Part shown: piece after piece, positions 8,942 to 17,861 of the stretch
How positions within the stretch are numbered: the first letter of the stretch is position 1
Layout of the letters: each line of letters opens with the position of its first letter
Assembly: GCF_005048855.1 (NCBI RefSeq)
Contig: NZ_SUME01000001.1
Location: 953,262 to 1,017,261 of the forward strand
Reading direction: 5' to 3'
DNA length: 64,000 bases
Source: Sphingobacterium olei
GTDB lineage: Bacteria > Bacteroidota > Bacteroidia > Sphingobacteriales > Sphingobacteriaceae
Position numbers and translations under genes: made by a program
Notes under the pieces: model-generated
Databases searched by the model: none
Told to the model about the DNA's origin: nothing
Seen by the model: only the letters and a program-made list of their open reading frames with translations

Positions 8942-9187
8942 ATGCGTATACTTGCCGAACTTCCTCACCCCGACTGCAAAATATCAATCTTCGGGATGAA
9001 TCAAAAATTTATTATCAAATTCGAACAGGGCATTCTCGAACAATCGTATAAATTAGCAGAAACAGATGTGATCGGAGGCGTAAATGGAGTATTCGAATTT
9101 TTGGATGAAACTTTTATAGACCAGGTGTTGGAGAATTTTTCGGCTATGCGAACGCATTTCATTGAAGCATATAACCGATATGAATAA
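8942..9187 (+). CDS. Small conserved hypothetical protein downstream of gdhA
   Basis: An 81-residue soluble protein starting 14 bp after gdhA and sharing its terminator. It has no signal peptide, cysteine cluster or known motif beyond a single Cys (residue 12). The composition is mixed alpha/beta with a helical acidic C-terminus. Position suggests co-expression with glutamate dehydrogenase; function is unknown. Confidence 0.65.
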   Translation: MRILAELPHPDCKISIFGMNQKFIIKFEQGILEQSYKLAETDVIGGVNGVFEFLDETFIDQVLENFSAMRTHFIEAYNRYE

Positions 9188-9245
9188 ATAATTCACTCAA
9201 AACTCATAAACGACTTATAACTAGTTTATTATTTTTAAAATTCAT

Positions 9246-9272
9246 GTATAACCAAATTTAATTTGGTTATAC
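9246..9272 (+). terminator. Terminator hairpin after the gdhA operon
   Basis: Perfect 12-bp stem (9246-9257 with 9261-9272), 3-base loop, followed by a T-rich stretch. Its core ACCAAAT...ATTTGGT recurs at 9366-9382. Confidence 0.75.
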
Positions 9273-9305
9273 CTCTTTTATAAAAAAAGCATCTTTAAAA
9301 GCGCT

Positions 9306-9313
9306 TATATTTG
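9306..9313 (+). promoter_or_regulatory. Orphan -7 element TATATTTG
   Basis: Exact TAnnTTTG match reading rightwards, 14 bases before an ATG at 9327 that opens only a short frame running antisense into the sirtuin 3' end. No supported gene lies downstream; it may be a leftover of a deleted gene or a source of antisense RNA. Confidence 0.35.
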
Positions 9314-9365
9314 CCATTGACATAAATGGCACAGACAATTGAACTTCAAATATTTATATATAATA

Positions 9366-9382
9366 ACCAAATTTTATTTGGT
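9366..9382 (-). terminator. Terminator-like hairpin at the end of the sirtuin gene
   Basis: ACCAAAT (9366-9372) pairs with ATTTGGT (9376-9382) around a 3-base loop; the hairpin spans the stop codon. The stem shares its core with the hairpin at 9246-9272. Confidence 0.5.
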
Positions 9383-10066
9383 CAGTTTTTTTACCAAATC
9401 CGGCACGCCTATCGAAGCATTAACTTTAATAACGCGCGTATTAGAAGGGACCTTAAAGTTATCTGCATTTGGATCGATTACTATGATTTCGCAATTCTCA
9501 CTTGTCTCGTATACCAGATTCGCTGCGGGATAAACCTGGAGTGAGGTGCCCACTACGATAAAGATAACTGCCTCTGAAACAAGCCTGATAGCAGGCTCAA
9601 TATTAGGAACGGCTTCACCAAACCAAACGACATGCGGACGAAGTTGTGTACCAAGCTCACAAAGCTGCCCCATTTCTAGGCTATCGCCAGTAATAGGATA
9701 AACGAGTTTTGGATTTTTTGAAGACTGAGACTTCATGATCTCGCCATGCAAATGCAGTACTTTCCTACTACCTGCCCTTTCATGTAGGTCGTCGATATTC
9801 TTCGTAATGACTACTACGTCATATTTATCTTCTAAGGCCACTAGAGCTTTATGTGCATCATTCGGAAGTGCCTTCCGGCAAGCAGATCTTCTTAAGTTAT
9901 AAAAGCGCTGCACGAGCGCTGGATCACGATTCCAAGCTTCTGGAGTAGCTACTTCTTCCAGATTATATCCTTCCCACAGTCCATCTTGACCACGAAACGT
10001 CTGTAAACCACTTTCAGCGGAAATTCCGGCTCCCGTAAAAACAACTACTTTCTTTTTCATTAGCAT
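9374..10066 (-). CDS. cobB: NAD-dependent protein deacylase, class III sirtuin (SIRT5/CobB-like)
   Basis: The 230-residue Sir2-family enzyme removes acyl groups from lysines using NAD+. VFTGAGISAESG (9-20) and the catalytic HLHGE with H107 are present. Y56 and R59 in FYNLRR form the YxxR pair that selects succinyl/malonyl-lysine in class III enzymes. Two oddities: the usual four zinc cysteines are absent (one Cys in the small domain), as in some bacterial class III proteins, and the usual NAD-contacting Gln of the TQNID motif is Lys89 (TKNIDD), one base away from Gln (AAG for CAG). The start could be Met1 or Met3. Activity is likely but the Lys89 change deserves a check. Confidence 0.88.
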   Translation of the reverse strand: MLMKKKVVVFTGAGISAESGLQTFRGQDGLWEGYNLEEVATPEAWNRDPALVQRFYNLRRSACRKALPNDAHKALVALEDKYDVVVITKNIDDLHERAGSRKVLHLHGEIMKSQSSKNPKLVYPITGDSLEMGQLCELGTQLRPHVVWFGEAVPNIEPAIRLVSEAVIFIVVGTSLQVYPAANLVYETSENCEIIVIDPNADNFKVPSNTRVIKVNASIGVPDLVKKLTK

Positions 10067-10093
10067 ACTTTAACTAAACTTTTACGAATAAAA

Positions 10094-10122
10094 AACGGGT
10101 AGCATTTTATATGCTACCCGTT
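10094..10122 (-). terminator. Terminator of the arabinose operon
   Basis: A 12-bp stem (10094-10105 with 10111-10122) with 5-base loop lies 22 bases after the symporter stop; a T-run follows on the minus strand. Confidence 0.85.
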
Positions 10123-10144
10123 AAAAATATCAATATTTCTTCAA

Positions 10145-11842
10145 TTACCAGAACTTTACGTAAAGCGCACCGATAATGAGAATTGTCAATACAATCATGA
10201 CCATAACAGATGGCTCGACTCTGAACATCTTAGTATCGATCACAAATGCTTTAGGATTTATCTTCGGTCCGGCTAAACTTACAATTACCATCGTAAGCAC
10301 TGTAAACGCGAAAGCTAAGCCCATACAGATTTGAAACGGTATTTCATATCCACCTTTGGAATTTGGATAAGCTGTATATAGTAATGTATCATTACCAAAC
10401 AGGGCCGGCGCATAGTTGTTAAACAAAACAGAGAGTAAGAATCCCATAATCAAGCCTGTAATTGCTGCAGCTCCGGTTGTCCTTTTCCAGAACATACCGA
10501 GCAAGAACATTGCCAGTACACCTGGACTGATGAATCCTGTATATTTTTGGATAAACGTAAAGCCTCCCTCACCGCCGATACCCAACAGATCATCCCAAGT
10601 AAATATTACGGAAACGGCAATGGAAACAATGACGGTTGCCTTTCCTATGTTTACTAACTTTCTATCGGATGCTTCTCTGTTCATGTATTTCTTGTAGATG
10701 TCCATAGTAAAAATAGTAGCAATACTATTTGCTTTTCCCGCTAAGGAGGCAACAATAGCTGCTGTTAAGGCCGCTAGTGACAATCCCTTGATACCATCCG
10801 GCAGAAAACCTAGAATCGCTGCGTAAGCATTATCTGCACGAAAAACACCATTAGGCGCCATTTCTTCCTGCAATGCGCCATTTTTGTACAATACATACGC
10901 TGCAATACCCGGCAACATCACAATCACAGGCATGAATAGCTTTAAGAAACCTGCAAATAAAATACCTGTACGCGCCGTTTTAAGGTTTGCGCCTAAGGCT
11001 CTTTGCGTAATGTACTGGTTACATCCCCAATAATTGAGGTTAACGATCCAAATACCCGCCAAATACATCCCAATACCCGGAAGCATTAAATACTTGTTAA
11101 TCTCCTCCTGTGTGGAATTTTCAGTTGGCTTATCAATAATTAGCTTAAAATGTTCGGGTGAATCTTTCATTAACTGCGTAAAACCGGCCAAGACATCATT
11201 CCCTAAACCGAAATGCTGACTTACAAGTTGTAACGCAATGTAAGTCGTAGCTACGCCACCAATAATAAGCACCACCACTTGGATTACATCAGTAAAACCG
11301 ATTACACGCATTCCACCTAATGTAATGACAATTGCAAAAATTGAAATAAGAATAATTATTAAATGAAAACTACCTCCACCAGCTAGGTTATCGATTGCAA
11401 TTGCACCTAAATAAAGGATGGAGGTTAAGTTGACAAAAATGTATAGGAATAACCAAAATATAGACATAATAAGGCTTGTCGTCTCATTATATCGTCTATT
11501 GAGGAACTGGGGCATAGTGAATATCTTATTTTTAAGATAAACCGGAATAAACCATACCGCTACAATAATTAACGCTATGGCCGCTATCCATTCATAAGCC
11601 GCTACAGCGATCCCCACCTCAAAGCCATTACCGCTCATCCCGATGAATTGTTCTGCGGAAATGTTAGAAGCAATGAGAGACGCTCCTATCGCCCACCACG
11701 TCAAAGAACCCTCGGCCAGAAAATAATCCTGACTGGTTTGATCCTTACTGGTCTTTTTTCTGTAAATCCAATACCCATAGCCCGCTACTACGAAGAAATA
11801 GATAAAGAAAATTACATAATCAATTAATGCAAATTTTTCCAT
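10145..11842 (-). CDS. Sodium:solute symporter, probable L-arabinose uptake
   Basis: The 565-residue protein of the SSS family (SGLT fold) has about 14 hydrophobic segments, with the family-typical GASLIASNISAEQFIGMSG near residues 53-71 and an IWIVNLNYWGCNQYITQRAL block near 265. It sits 20 bp after araA as the last gene of the operon before the terminator, so Na+-coupled L-arabinose import across the inner membrane is the likely job. Substrate is inferred from the operon only; related symporters carry galactose, glucose or other sugars. Confidence 0.85.
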   Translation of the reverse strand: MEKFALIDYVIFFIYFFVVAGYGYWIYRKKTSKDQTSQDYFLAEGSLTWWAIGASLIASNISAEQFIGMSGNGFEVGIAVAAYEWIAAIALIIVAVWFIPVYLKNKIFTMPQFLNRRYNETTSLIMSIFWLFLYIFVNLTSILYLGAIAIDNLAGGGSFHLIIILISIFAIVITLGGMRVIGFTDVIQVVVLIIGGVATTYIALQLVSQHFGLGNDVLAGFTQLMKDSPEHFKLIIDKPTENSTQEEINKYLMLPGIGMYLAGIWIVNLNYWGCNQYITQRALGANLKTARTGILFAGFLKLFMPVIVMLPGIAAYVLYKNGALQEEMAPNGVFRADNAYAAILGFLPDGIKGLSLAALTAAIVASLAGKANSIATIFTMDIYKKYMNREASDRKLVNIGKATVIVSIAVSVIFTWDDLLGIGGEGGFTFIQKYTGFISPGVLAMFLLGMFWKRTTGAAAITGLIMGFLLSVLFNNYAPALFGNDTLLYTAYPNSKGGYEIPFQICMGLAFAFTVLTMVIVSLAGPKINPKAFVIDTKMFRVEPSVMVMIVLTILIIGALYVKFW

Positions 11843-11862
11843 TAGGTTTATAAATTACTTAG

Positions 11863-13362
11863 TTATTTGATCGTTTTATAATACACCTCACTCCATTTTA
11901 GTTCATTTTCAAAATTGGCAAGTGATGTATTCGCATCAATCTTCACCAATTCAATATCCGCCATTCTCGAAAAGTCTTCAAAATATTCCATCGTCAAGTT
12001 TTGGCTGAAAACGGTATGATGAGCTCCCCCGGCATAAATCCAAGCCGTACAAGCTGTTTTCATATCCGGAAGAGGCTTCCATAAAACGCGAGCTACCGGT
12101 AATTTGGGTAAGTCTTCCTTTACCTCAACGGCGTCAACCGTATTTACAACTAATCTAAATCTATTACCCATATCGATCAAAGACGCATTTAAGGCGGGGC
12201 CAGCGCTAGCATTGAATACCAGACGGGCTGGATCAGCTTTCCCTCCGATTCCTAAAGGGTGTACCTCTAACCGTGGCTTCTCTAATGATAGAGATGGATC
12301 CACTTCTAACATATGCGATCCCAAAACCATGGAATTATTCGGGTCAAAGTGATAGGTATAATCTTCCATAAATGCGTTGCCACCTTCAAAGCCTTCCGCC
12401 ATTACTTTACAGGCACGTACTAAAGCTGGAGTTTTCCAATCACCCTCCCCTGCAAAACCGTACCCCTTTTCCATCAATCGCTGTACAGGAAGACCTGGCA
12501 ATTGTATCAAGCCATGCAAATCTTCAAATGTGTCTGTAAACCCTTTATAACCACCTGATTCTAAAAACTTAGTGAGCCCCAATTCAATTTTTGCTGCATC
12601 AAGAATATTTTGTCTATTAACTCCACCCTCTTTTACATTCTCTGCTAAAATATAAGTCGCTTCATAGGCTGCCACGAGCGCCGCAACCTCTTGATCGGTC
12701 ACATCATTAATCACTTTTACTAAATCACCAACGGCATAGGTGTTTACAGAGAAACCAAATTTACTTTCCGCTTCCACTTTATCTCCATCGGTAACGGCGA
12801 CGTACCGCATATTATCACCAAAACGCACGAATTTTGCACCTTGCCAGTCATGCCAAGCGGCCGCGGCTCTCGCCCAGACATTGATTTTATTAGACACCTC
12901 CTCATCCTGCCAATGTCCGGTAACCACTTTTCGGTTAATGCGGAGGCGGGAGACGATAAAGCCAAACTCACGGTCACCATGCGCGGATTGATTAAGATTC
13001 ATAAAATCCATGTCCATAGTAGACCACGGAATATCCCTATTGTACTGCGTATGTAAATGCAACAATGGTTTATTTAAGATATTTAACCCCCGGATCCACA
13101 TCTTAGCCGGAGAAAATGTATGCATCCAAGTGATGATACCAATACAATTTTTATCTGTATTTGCAGCAAGAATCGTATCGTAAATTTCTTCTGTATTTTT
13201 TACGATAGGTTTATAGATTACTTGAACAGGTATGATCTGTGAATCGTTAAAATAATTTGCAACTTCTTCCGCATGCTTTGCAACTTGTGCCAAAGTTTCC
13301 GGTCCATATAAGTCCTGGCTACCTGTGATAAACCAAACTTGTAATTTATTCATTTCTGTCAT
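11863..13362 (-). CDS. araA: L-arabinose isomerase
   Basis: The 499-residue enzyme has the standard length. It converts L-arabinose to L-ribulose with Mn2+. The N-terminal [15 protein letters not shown] (about 10-24), the THMTFSPAK-like segment [14 protein letters not shown] and the C-terminal [10 protein letters not shown] with its metal-binding His pair are intact. Translation may start at Met1 or at Met4, nine bases later. It lies between araD and the symporter with short gaps, in one transcription unit. Confidence 0.96.
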   Translation of the reverse strand: MTEMNKLQVWFITGSQDLYGPETLAQVAKHAEEVANYFNDSQIIPVQVIYKPIVKNTEEIYDTILAANTDKNCIGIITWMHTFSPAKMWIRGLNILNKPLLHLHTQYNRDIPWSTMDMDFMNLNQSAHGDREFGFIVSRLRINRKVVTGHWQDEEVSNKINVWARAAAAWHDWQGAKFVRFGDNMRYVAVTDGDKVEAESKFGFSVNTYAVGDLVKVINDVTDQEVAALVAAYEATYILAENVKEGGVNRQNILDAAKIELGLTKFLESGGYKGFTDTFEDLHGLIQLPGLPVQRLMEKGYGFAGEGDWKTPALVRACKVMAEGFEGGNAFMEDYTYHFDPNNSMVLGSHMLEVDPSLSLEKPRLEVHPLGIGGKADPARLVFNASAGPALNASLIDMGNRFRLVVNTVDAVEVKEDLPKLPVARVLWKPLPDMKTACTAWIYAGGAHHTVFSQNLTMEYFEDFSRMADIELVKIDANTSLANFENELKWSEVYYKTIK

Positions 13363-13383
13363 TTTTACTAAAAATTTTACTAA

Positions 13384-14085
13384 TTAAGATTGTCCATAAT
13401 ATGAATCAGGACCGTGTTTACGTTCAAAGTGCTTTTTAATCAAAGAATCTTTCAGACGAGGCGCATTGGGATTAACTTGTTCCGTTAGCAGCGCCATTTG
13501 CGCCACGGTTTCCAGAACAGCACTGTTGTAGACAGCTTTGTGACCATCCTTTCCCCAAGTAAATGGTGCATGATTACCGACTAATACCATTTCCACTTCC
13601 TTATAATCCAATTCGTTTGCTGAAAAATGGTCCATGATCTGAAAACCTGTCTGGTACTCATAATCTCCTTCAATCATGTCATCTGCCATCGGTGGTGCAC
13701 ACGGGATATCTGTTGTTAGATGATCAGCATGAGTTGTACCAAATATCGGAATATCACGCTGCGCCTGTGCCCAAGCTGTACCATAGGTAGAATGGGTGTG
13801 TACGATTCCACCTATTCCCTCCCAATGCTTATATAATACGGCATGCGTAAGTGTATCGGAAGAGGGTCTCAACTCACCTTCGATCACATTTCCATCAAAA
13901 TCCACAATAACCATTTTTTCCGGCGAAAGGTCTTCGTACGGTACGCCGCTTGGTTTGATAGCAAACACCTTCCGCTCCCGATCTACGACGCTTACATTTC
14001 CAAAAGTGAACAAAACCAAACCTAGTTTGGGGAGCTGCATATTGCATTCGAATGCTTCCTGTTTTATCTTTTGATAAACACTCAT
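13384..14085 (-). CDS. araD: L-ribulose-5-phosphate 4-epimerase
   Basis: The 233-residue class II aldolase-fold enzyme produces D-xylulose 5-phosphate, delivering arabinose carbon to the pentose phosphate pathway. FTFGNVSVVDRE near 27-38, the phosphate-binding KPSGVPYEDLS (44-54), RPSSDTLTH (77-85) and the zinc-ligand pair in HTHSTYGTAWAQ (96-107) are present. A third His appears in the VLVGNHAPFTWG block. It is separated from araB by 14 bp and from araA by 21 bp. Confidence 0.95.
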   Translation of the reverse strand: MSVYQKIKQEAFECNMQLPKLGLVLFTFGNVSVVDRERKVFAIKPSGVPYEDLSPEKMVIVDFDGNVIEGELRPSSDTLTHAVLYKHWEGIGGIVHTHSTYGTAWAQAQRDIPIFGTTHADHLTTDIPCAPPMADDMIEGDYEYQTGFQIMDHFSANELDYKEVEMVLVGNHAPFTWGKDGHKAVYNSAVLETVAQMALLTEQVNPNAPRLKDSLIKKHFERKHGPDSYYGQS

Positions 14086-14099
14086 ATCTCAAATTAATT

Positions 14100-15737
14100 T
14101 TATATTTTTTCTAAAGAACTGCCTGTATCCAGGTAATTTTTATACCGTTTCTCATAGATATCATGGCAGTCCGCATTTGGAAAATATTCCTTATCGAAAC
14201 CTTGCCCCATGTGTTGCATCGCTTTCTCCACATTAGGATAAATTCCGGCTACCGTAGCAGCAAACATCGCAGCGCCAATTGCACAAGTCTGTTCCGATCT
14301 GTGTATTTTGATGGGCATATTCATCACATCTGCCATCATTTGCATGATAAAAGAAGACTTCCGGGCAACCCCACCTAGGCCGATTAGTCCGCGGACTTCT
14401 ACCCCTTCACTGCGGAATCTGTCTACAATCTTTCTCGCGCCAAAACAGGTAGATTCTACAATAGCTCTAAAAATCTGTACAACGTCAGTTCCTAAATGTA
14501 AACCGTAGATAGCTCCCTTTAGATTTTGGTTGGCGTCCGGTGTACGGCGCCCGTTAAACCAGTCAATAGCATAAGGTAAATTGGACGTTACTTCCAGTTC
14601 ACTGGCCTTCTTACTCAATTCGACAAGCAAATTCGCATTCAATTCGTCTATAATCTTCGGGTCCGCGTGTATCAACTGCAGTGGTTGAATTAATATATTT
14701 TTAAACCAGGCATAGGCATCTCCAAAAGCGGATTGACCGGCCTCCAAACCCACCATAGCTGGAATAACGGATCCATCAACTTGACCGCATATACCTTTTA
14801 CCAACGTGTCGCCAAATTCCTCTTTAGGAATAACCATCATGTCGCAAGTCGATGTTCCCATGACCTTACTTAAATAGTAAGGTTCAATCTGGCCTCCGAC
14901 TGCACCCATATGGGCATCGAAAGCTCCTATTCCTATCTGTACAGTTGCAGGTAACCCCAACCGATCAGCCCATTCGGCAGAAATAGTTCCCGCGGATTCC
15001 GCCGCTGTATACGTCTTTTCGGAAATGCGATCAACAAAACCATCCAATAGCGGATCGATATTCTTGAAAAAATCATTTGGTGGGTAGCCTCCAAAATTAG
15101 CCGACCATAACCCCTTATGGCCTGCAGAGCATACACCTCGTTTGATTTCATCCGCATCTGAACCACCTGTTAGTAGAAAAGGTATCCAATCGCATTGCTC
15201 TACAAACGTATACGTGTGTGCTTTCACTTCCTCGTCAACTCGCAATACATGCAAAAACTTTGACCAAAACCATTCAGAAGAATAAATCCCCCCCACATAT
15301 CGAAGGTAATCACCGCCGTATTCCTGTGCACAGCTGTTTATTTCATCCGCTTCTTTTATCGCGGTATGGTCTTTCCATAATACAAACATGGCATTTGGAT
15401 TTTCACCAAATTCGGGCATTAAAGACAGTGGTACGCCTGCTTTATTAACCGCTATGGGAGTTGAACCGGTTGTATCGATAGAGATCGCTCTGACGGCATG
15501 TGCCGCATCTTGACCAACTTGCTTTATACAATCTTTAATGGTTGTTTCCAACCCTTCTATATAGTCAAGCGGATGTTGCCTGAATTGACTTGCAATAGGC
15601 ATGCAGTATAACCCTTTTTTCCACCTCGGGTAGTAAAAAACAGAAGCCGCCAGCTCCGTTCCATTGGAAGCGTCAACGAATACCGATCGTACAGAATCTG
15701 TACCGTAATCCACTCCAATCACATAATTTGAAATCAT
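14100..15737 (-). CDS. araB: Ribulokinase
   Basis: The 545-residue FGGY-family sugar kinase phosphorylates L-ribulose with ATP. The N-terminal nucleotide motif VIGVDYGTDSVRSVFVD (6-22) and the C-terminal GLIGLGGVARKSSFIMQMMA (454-473) ATP-binding block are clear; SIDTTGSTPI (107-116) is typical of ribulokinases. It is first of araB-araD-araA-symporter. An 88-bp gap with two small palindromes separates it from the regulator gene upstream. Confidence 0.95.
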   Translation of the reverse strand: MISNYVIGVDYGTDSVRSVFVDASNGTELAASVFYYPRWKKGLYCMPIASQFRQHPLDYIEGLETTIKDCIKQVGQDAAHAVRAISIDTTGSTPIAVNKAGVPLSLMPEFGENPNAMFVLWKDHTAIKEADEINSCAQEYGGDYLRYVGGIYSSEWFWSKFLHVLRVDEEVKAHTYTFVEQCDWIPFLLTGGSDADEIKRGVCSAGHKGLWSANFGGYPPNDFFKNIDPLLDGFVDRISEKTYTAAESAGTISAEWADRLGLPATVQIGIGAFDAHMGAVGGQIEPYYLSKVMGTSTCDMMVIPKEEFGDTLVKGICGQVDGSVIPAMVGLEAGQSAFGDAYAWFKNILIQPLQLIHADPKIIDELNANLLVELSKKASELEVTSNLPYAIDWFNGRRTPDANQNLKGAIYGLHLGTDVVQIFRAIVESTCFGARKIVDRFRSEGVEVRGLIGLGGVARKSSFIMQMMADVMNMPIKIHRSEQTCAIGAAMFAATVAGIYPNVEKAMQHMGQGFDKEYFPNADCHDIYEKRYKNYLDTGSSLEKI

Positions 15738-15746
15738 TCTATTAAA

Positions 15747-15798
15747 TGTTAAAATAACAGGTTTACTTTAATTCGTGTCAAGATAACGTTTAATACGT
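15747..15798 (-). promoter_or_regulatory. Candidate AraR operators upstream of araB
   Basis: Two short inverted repeats lie in the araR-araB gap: TGTTA-AAA-TAACA at 15747-15759, ten bases before the araB ATG, and ACGT-N5-ACGT at 15786-15798. A near-match to the -7 box lies beyond them at about 15804-15811 on the minus strand. Operator function is inferred from position only. Confidence 0.35.
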
Positions 15799-15825
15799 CA
15801 TCATACAAATATTATCTATAAAATT

Positions 15826-16515
15826 TTAATTAGGATTGGGAATAAAGTTTATAAAAGCACTAAATTTTTCTTTGTAAATATCAGCGTTAAGTTTAAAGTA
15901 ATAGGCTCCTTTTTTTGAATTCAACTTATCTTTTTCACTTGTCTTGACTAACAGTTTCGTTGAAATGAGCTTCCTGTTAAAGTTACGTTTGTCCAAAATA
16001 ATATCGTACACACCTTCATATAACGACATTATTTGGGGAATTGTGAATTTATCCGGCAATAGTTCGAATAATATCGGATGTAGAGCTGCTTTATATTTAA
16101 GACGATTGCGTGCCGCAGCCACCATATCATTATGGTCAAGAATTAAGTTAGGTACTTCCTTTAAAGAAAACCAAGCAGCTCTATAATCGTTGATAATCTG
16201 ATGCTTATATTTCTGGATGTCAATTAATGCAAAATAACAAATACTAATAGTTTTGCCATATGGATCACGATTAGGGTTACCAAACACATCCATTTGTTCC
16301 ATATATACATCTTCGAGTCCAGTTAATTTTTTAAGAACCCGAATTGCTGCTTCATCGGGACTCTCCGTCTCTTCGATAAAGCCCCCCATTAAACTCCATT
16401 GATCTTTAAGAGGTTCAAATCCCCTATGAATTAGTAATAATTTAACATCTTCCCCGTCAAAACCAAAAATAATACAATCGATGGCAACAAAGGACTTACA
16501 AGTTTCAGGATACAT
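15826..16515 (-). CDS. araR: Nudix-fold transcriptional regulator of arabinose genes (AraR type)
   Basis: The 229-residue protein has an N-terminal Nudix-like domain (about 5-145) and a C-terminal winged-helix region (about 150-225). This is the layout of NrtR-type regulators and of the Bacteroides AraR. The Nudix box is degenerate: after GGFIEETESPDEAAI comes RVLKKLTG instead of REUxEE, so the catalytic glutamates are missing and the domain probably senses a sugar rather than cleaving a nucleotide. Adjacency to araBDA on the same strand supports L-arabinose as effector. The ATG at 16513-16515 is clear. Assignment as AraR is family knowledge plus context. Confidence 0.85.
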   Translation of the reverse strand: MYPETCKSFVAIDCIIFGFDGEDVKLLLIHRGFEPLKDQWSLMGGFIEETESPDEAAIRVLKKLTGLEDVYMEQMDVFGNPNRDPYGKTISICYFALIDIQKYKHQIINDYRAAWFSLKEVPNLILDHNDMVAAARNRLKYKAALHPILFELLPDKFTIPQIMSLYEGVYDIILDKRNFNRKLISTKLLVKTSEKDKLNSKKGAYYFKLNADIYKEKFSAFINFIPNPN

Positions 16516-16597
16516 AATTTAAATATATGGATATTATAGCAAATAAAAATAGAGCTAACAATAAATGTCAACTCTACAATCACTAAATTATGATAAT

Positions 16598-16645
16598 TTA
16601 ATTACTTCACAAAATATCTGGACTTAATTACTTCACAAAGTACCG
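16598..16645 (-). repeat. 26-bp-spaced direct repeat duplicating a gene 3' end
   Basis: TTAATTACTTCACAAA occurs at 16598-16613 and 16624-16639. On the minus strand the inner copy is the end of the DUF2892 gene (RYFVK and stop); the outer copy again spells RYFVK-stop in another frame, so the 3' end of the gene was duplicated in tandem. Confidence 0.75.
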
Positions 16646-16927
16646 ATGTTCGATAACAGTTACGTCCTCTTTTTCCGTTACTTTTTCAATCGCGCTCTTC
16701 ACTGTACAATGTCCGGTAACACCTCTATAAACTAAAGCACCTCCCAGTGTAATTCCAGAAATTGCAGAAATTGGACTTTTAAACAGTTGCTTTACCCCTA
16801 TACCCAATATTAACCCACCAGATATTACAGATAAGACACGTTCAGAGGCTCCGACATTTCCGTCGCTACAATTATCCTCTACTTTTCGTTTTATTTTATC
16901 AAAAGCTAAATTTAATATACCATTCAT
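16628..16927 (-). CDS. DUF2892 (YgaP-like) small membrane protein
   Basis: About 99 residues from the ATG at 16925-16927; an upstream TTG at 16936 would add three residues and is less likely. The pattern is an N-terminal VGASERVLSVISGGLILGIG segment followed by a second hydrophobic stretch ISGITLGGALVYRGVTGHC, the two-helix hairpin of DUF2892 proteins. The family is associated with the membrane part of YgaP-type rhodanese, but no rhodanese domain is present and the function is unknown. A tail of about 25 charged residues follows the membrane part. Single gene. Confidence 0.75.
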   Translation of the reverse strand: MNGILNLAFDKIKRKVEDNCSDGNVGASERVLSVISGGLILGIGVKQLFKSPISAISGITLGGALVYRGVTGHCTVKSAIEKVTEKEDVTVIEHRYFVK

Positions 16928-16967
16928 GATCAACATTCCTTTTTTTAATAAACAACAAGAAAATCAT

Positions 16968-16975
16968 TATGTTTG
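16968..16975 (+). promoter_or_regulatory. -7 element TATGTTTG for the ATP-cone nuclease gene
   Basis: Exact TAnnTTTG match 31 bases before the ATG at 17007. Confidence 0.55.
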
Positions 16976-17006
16976 AAAGGCGTTACAAAATTTATAAAAA
17001 AGACTT

Positions 17007-17846
17007 ATGCAAGTAAAAAAACATTCCGGCGAACTAGTTTCTTTTGATCCAGATAGCCTGAGAAACTCACTTTCACGTTCGGGTGCCAATGACGACGAAG
17101 TAGATAACGTTTTTAAAGCGATCAATAACGAATTATATGATGGAATTCCTACGAAAAAACTTTACCAACTTGCTTTTGATTTTTTGAAAAATCTAAGACA
17201 GTCTTATGCTGCAAGATACAGCTTAAAAAATGCATTGCGGGAGTTGGGGCCTGAAGGTTTCTATTTTGAGAAATGGATAGCTCGCCTATTTCAAGAAGAT
17301 GGCTGTCAGACAATGACGGGTCAAACTTTGAGAGGTCATGCCGTATCACACGAAATAGACGTAATAGCTCTTCGGAATGAAAATCTACTCGCAGTGGAGT
17401 GCAAATTTAGAAACGATACCAATGCAAAGATTTCCGTGACGACTCCTATGTATTTTATGTCCCGTCTAAAAGATATATCTGGATTAACCTATAGTTTTTT
17501 CAATAAAAAGCATGAAATTGCCGAAGGTTGGCTCGTGACAAACGCATACCTCACCAGTGATTCTATACGTTTTGGGGAATATTATAAATTAAACTTACTG
17601 TCTTGGGATTACCCAAAGGAAAGTAGCATTAAAGCTCGGGTAGATAGTAATGGGGAATATCCAATTACTTGCCTTACCACGCTCAATCAACAAGATAAAG
17701 CTGTTTTACTAAAAAATCAATGTATACTGGTTAAAGATATCGTACGGGATCCAAGCTTTTTAAACTATATCCAAGCTGATAATGTAAAGAAGAAACGAAT
17801 TCTATTAGAAGCCGAAGAATTGATTAATAGCCAATTAGAACATTAG
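17007..17846 (+). CDS. ATP-cone domain fused to an Mrr-like PD-(D/E)XK nuclease
   Basis: The 279-residue protein begins with an ATP-cone (about 1-80: VKKHSGELVSFDPDSLRNSL..., the fold that senses ATP/dATP in ribonucleotide reductase and NrdR). It continues with an Mrr/RecB-like nuclease core: helix GFYFEKWIARLF (E88), EIDVIAL (D118) and VECKFRN (E131, K133), the D...ExK catalytic pattern. No signal peptide or membrane helix. It is a lone gene between a small membrane protein and a convergent ThuA-like gene, with its own promoter and a strong terminator. The fusion suggests a nuclease controlled by nucleotide level; a role in repair or anti-phage defence is inference. All predicted catalytic residues look intact. 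Confidence 0.85.
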   Translation: MQVKKHSGELVSFDPDSLRNSLSRSGANDDEVDNVFKAINNELYDGIPTKKLYQLAFDFLKNLRQSYAARYSLKNALRELGPEGFYFEKWIARLFQEDGCQTMTGQTLRGHAVSHEIDVIALRNENLLAVECKFRNDTNAKISVTTPMYFMSRLKDISGLTYSFFNKKHEIAEGWLVTNAYLTSDSIRFGEYYKLNLLSWDYPKESSIKARVDSNGEYPITCLTTLNQQDKAVLLKNQCILVKDIVRDPSFLNYIQADNVKKKRILLEAEELINSQLEH

Positions 17847-17861
17847 AATTACATATCGCCA

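Noticed and set aside
16540..16580. E. coli-like TTGACA...TATAAT promoter upstream of araR
   Set aside because: Spacing of 27 bases is too long for that promoter type, and the organism uses TAnnTTTG elements.
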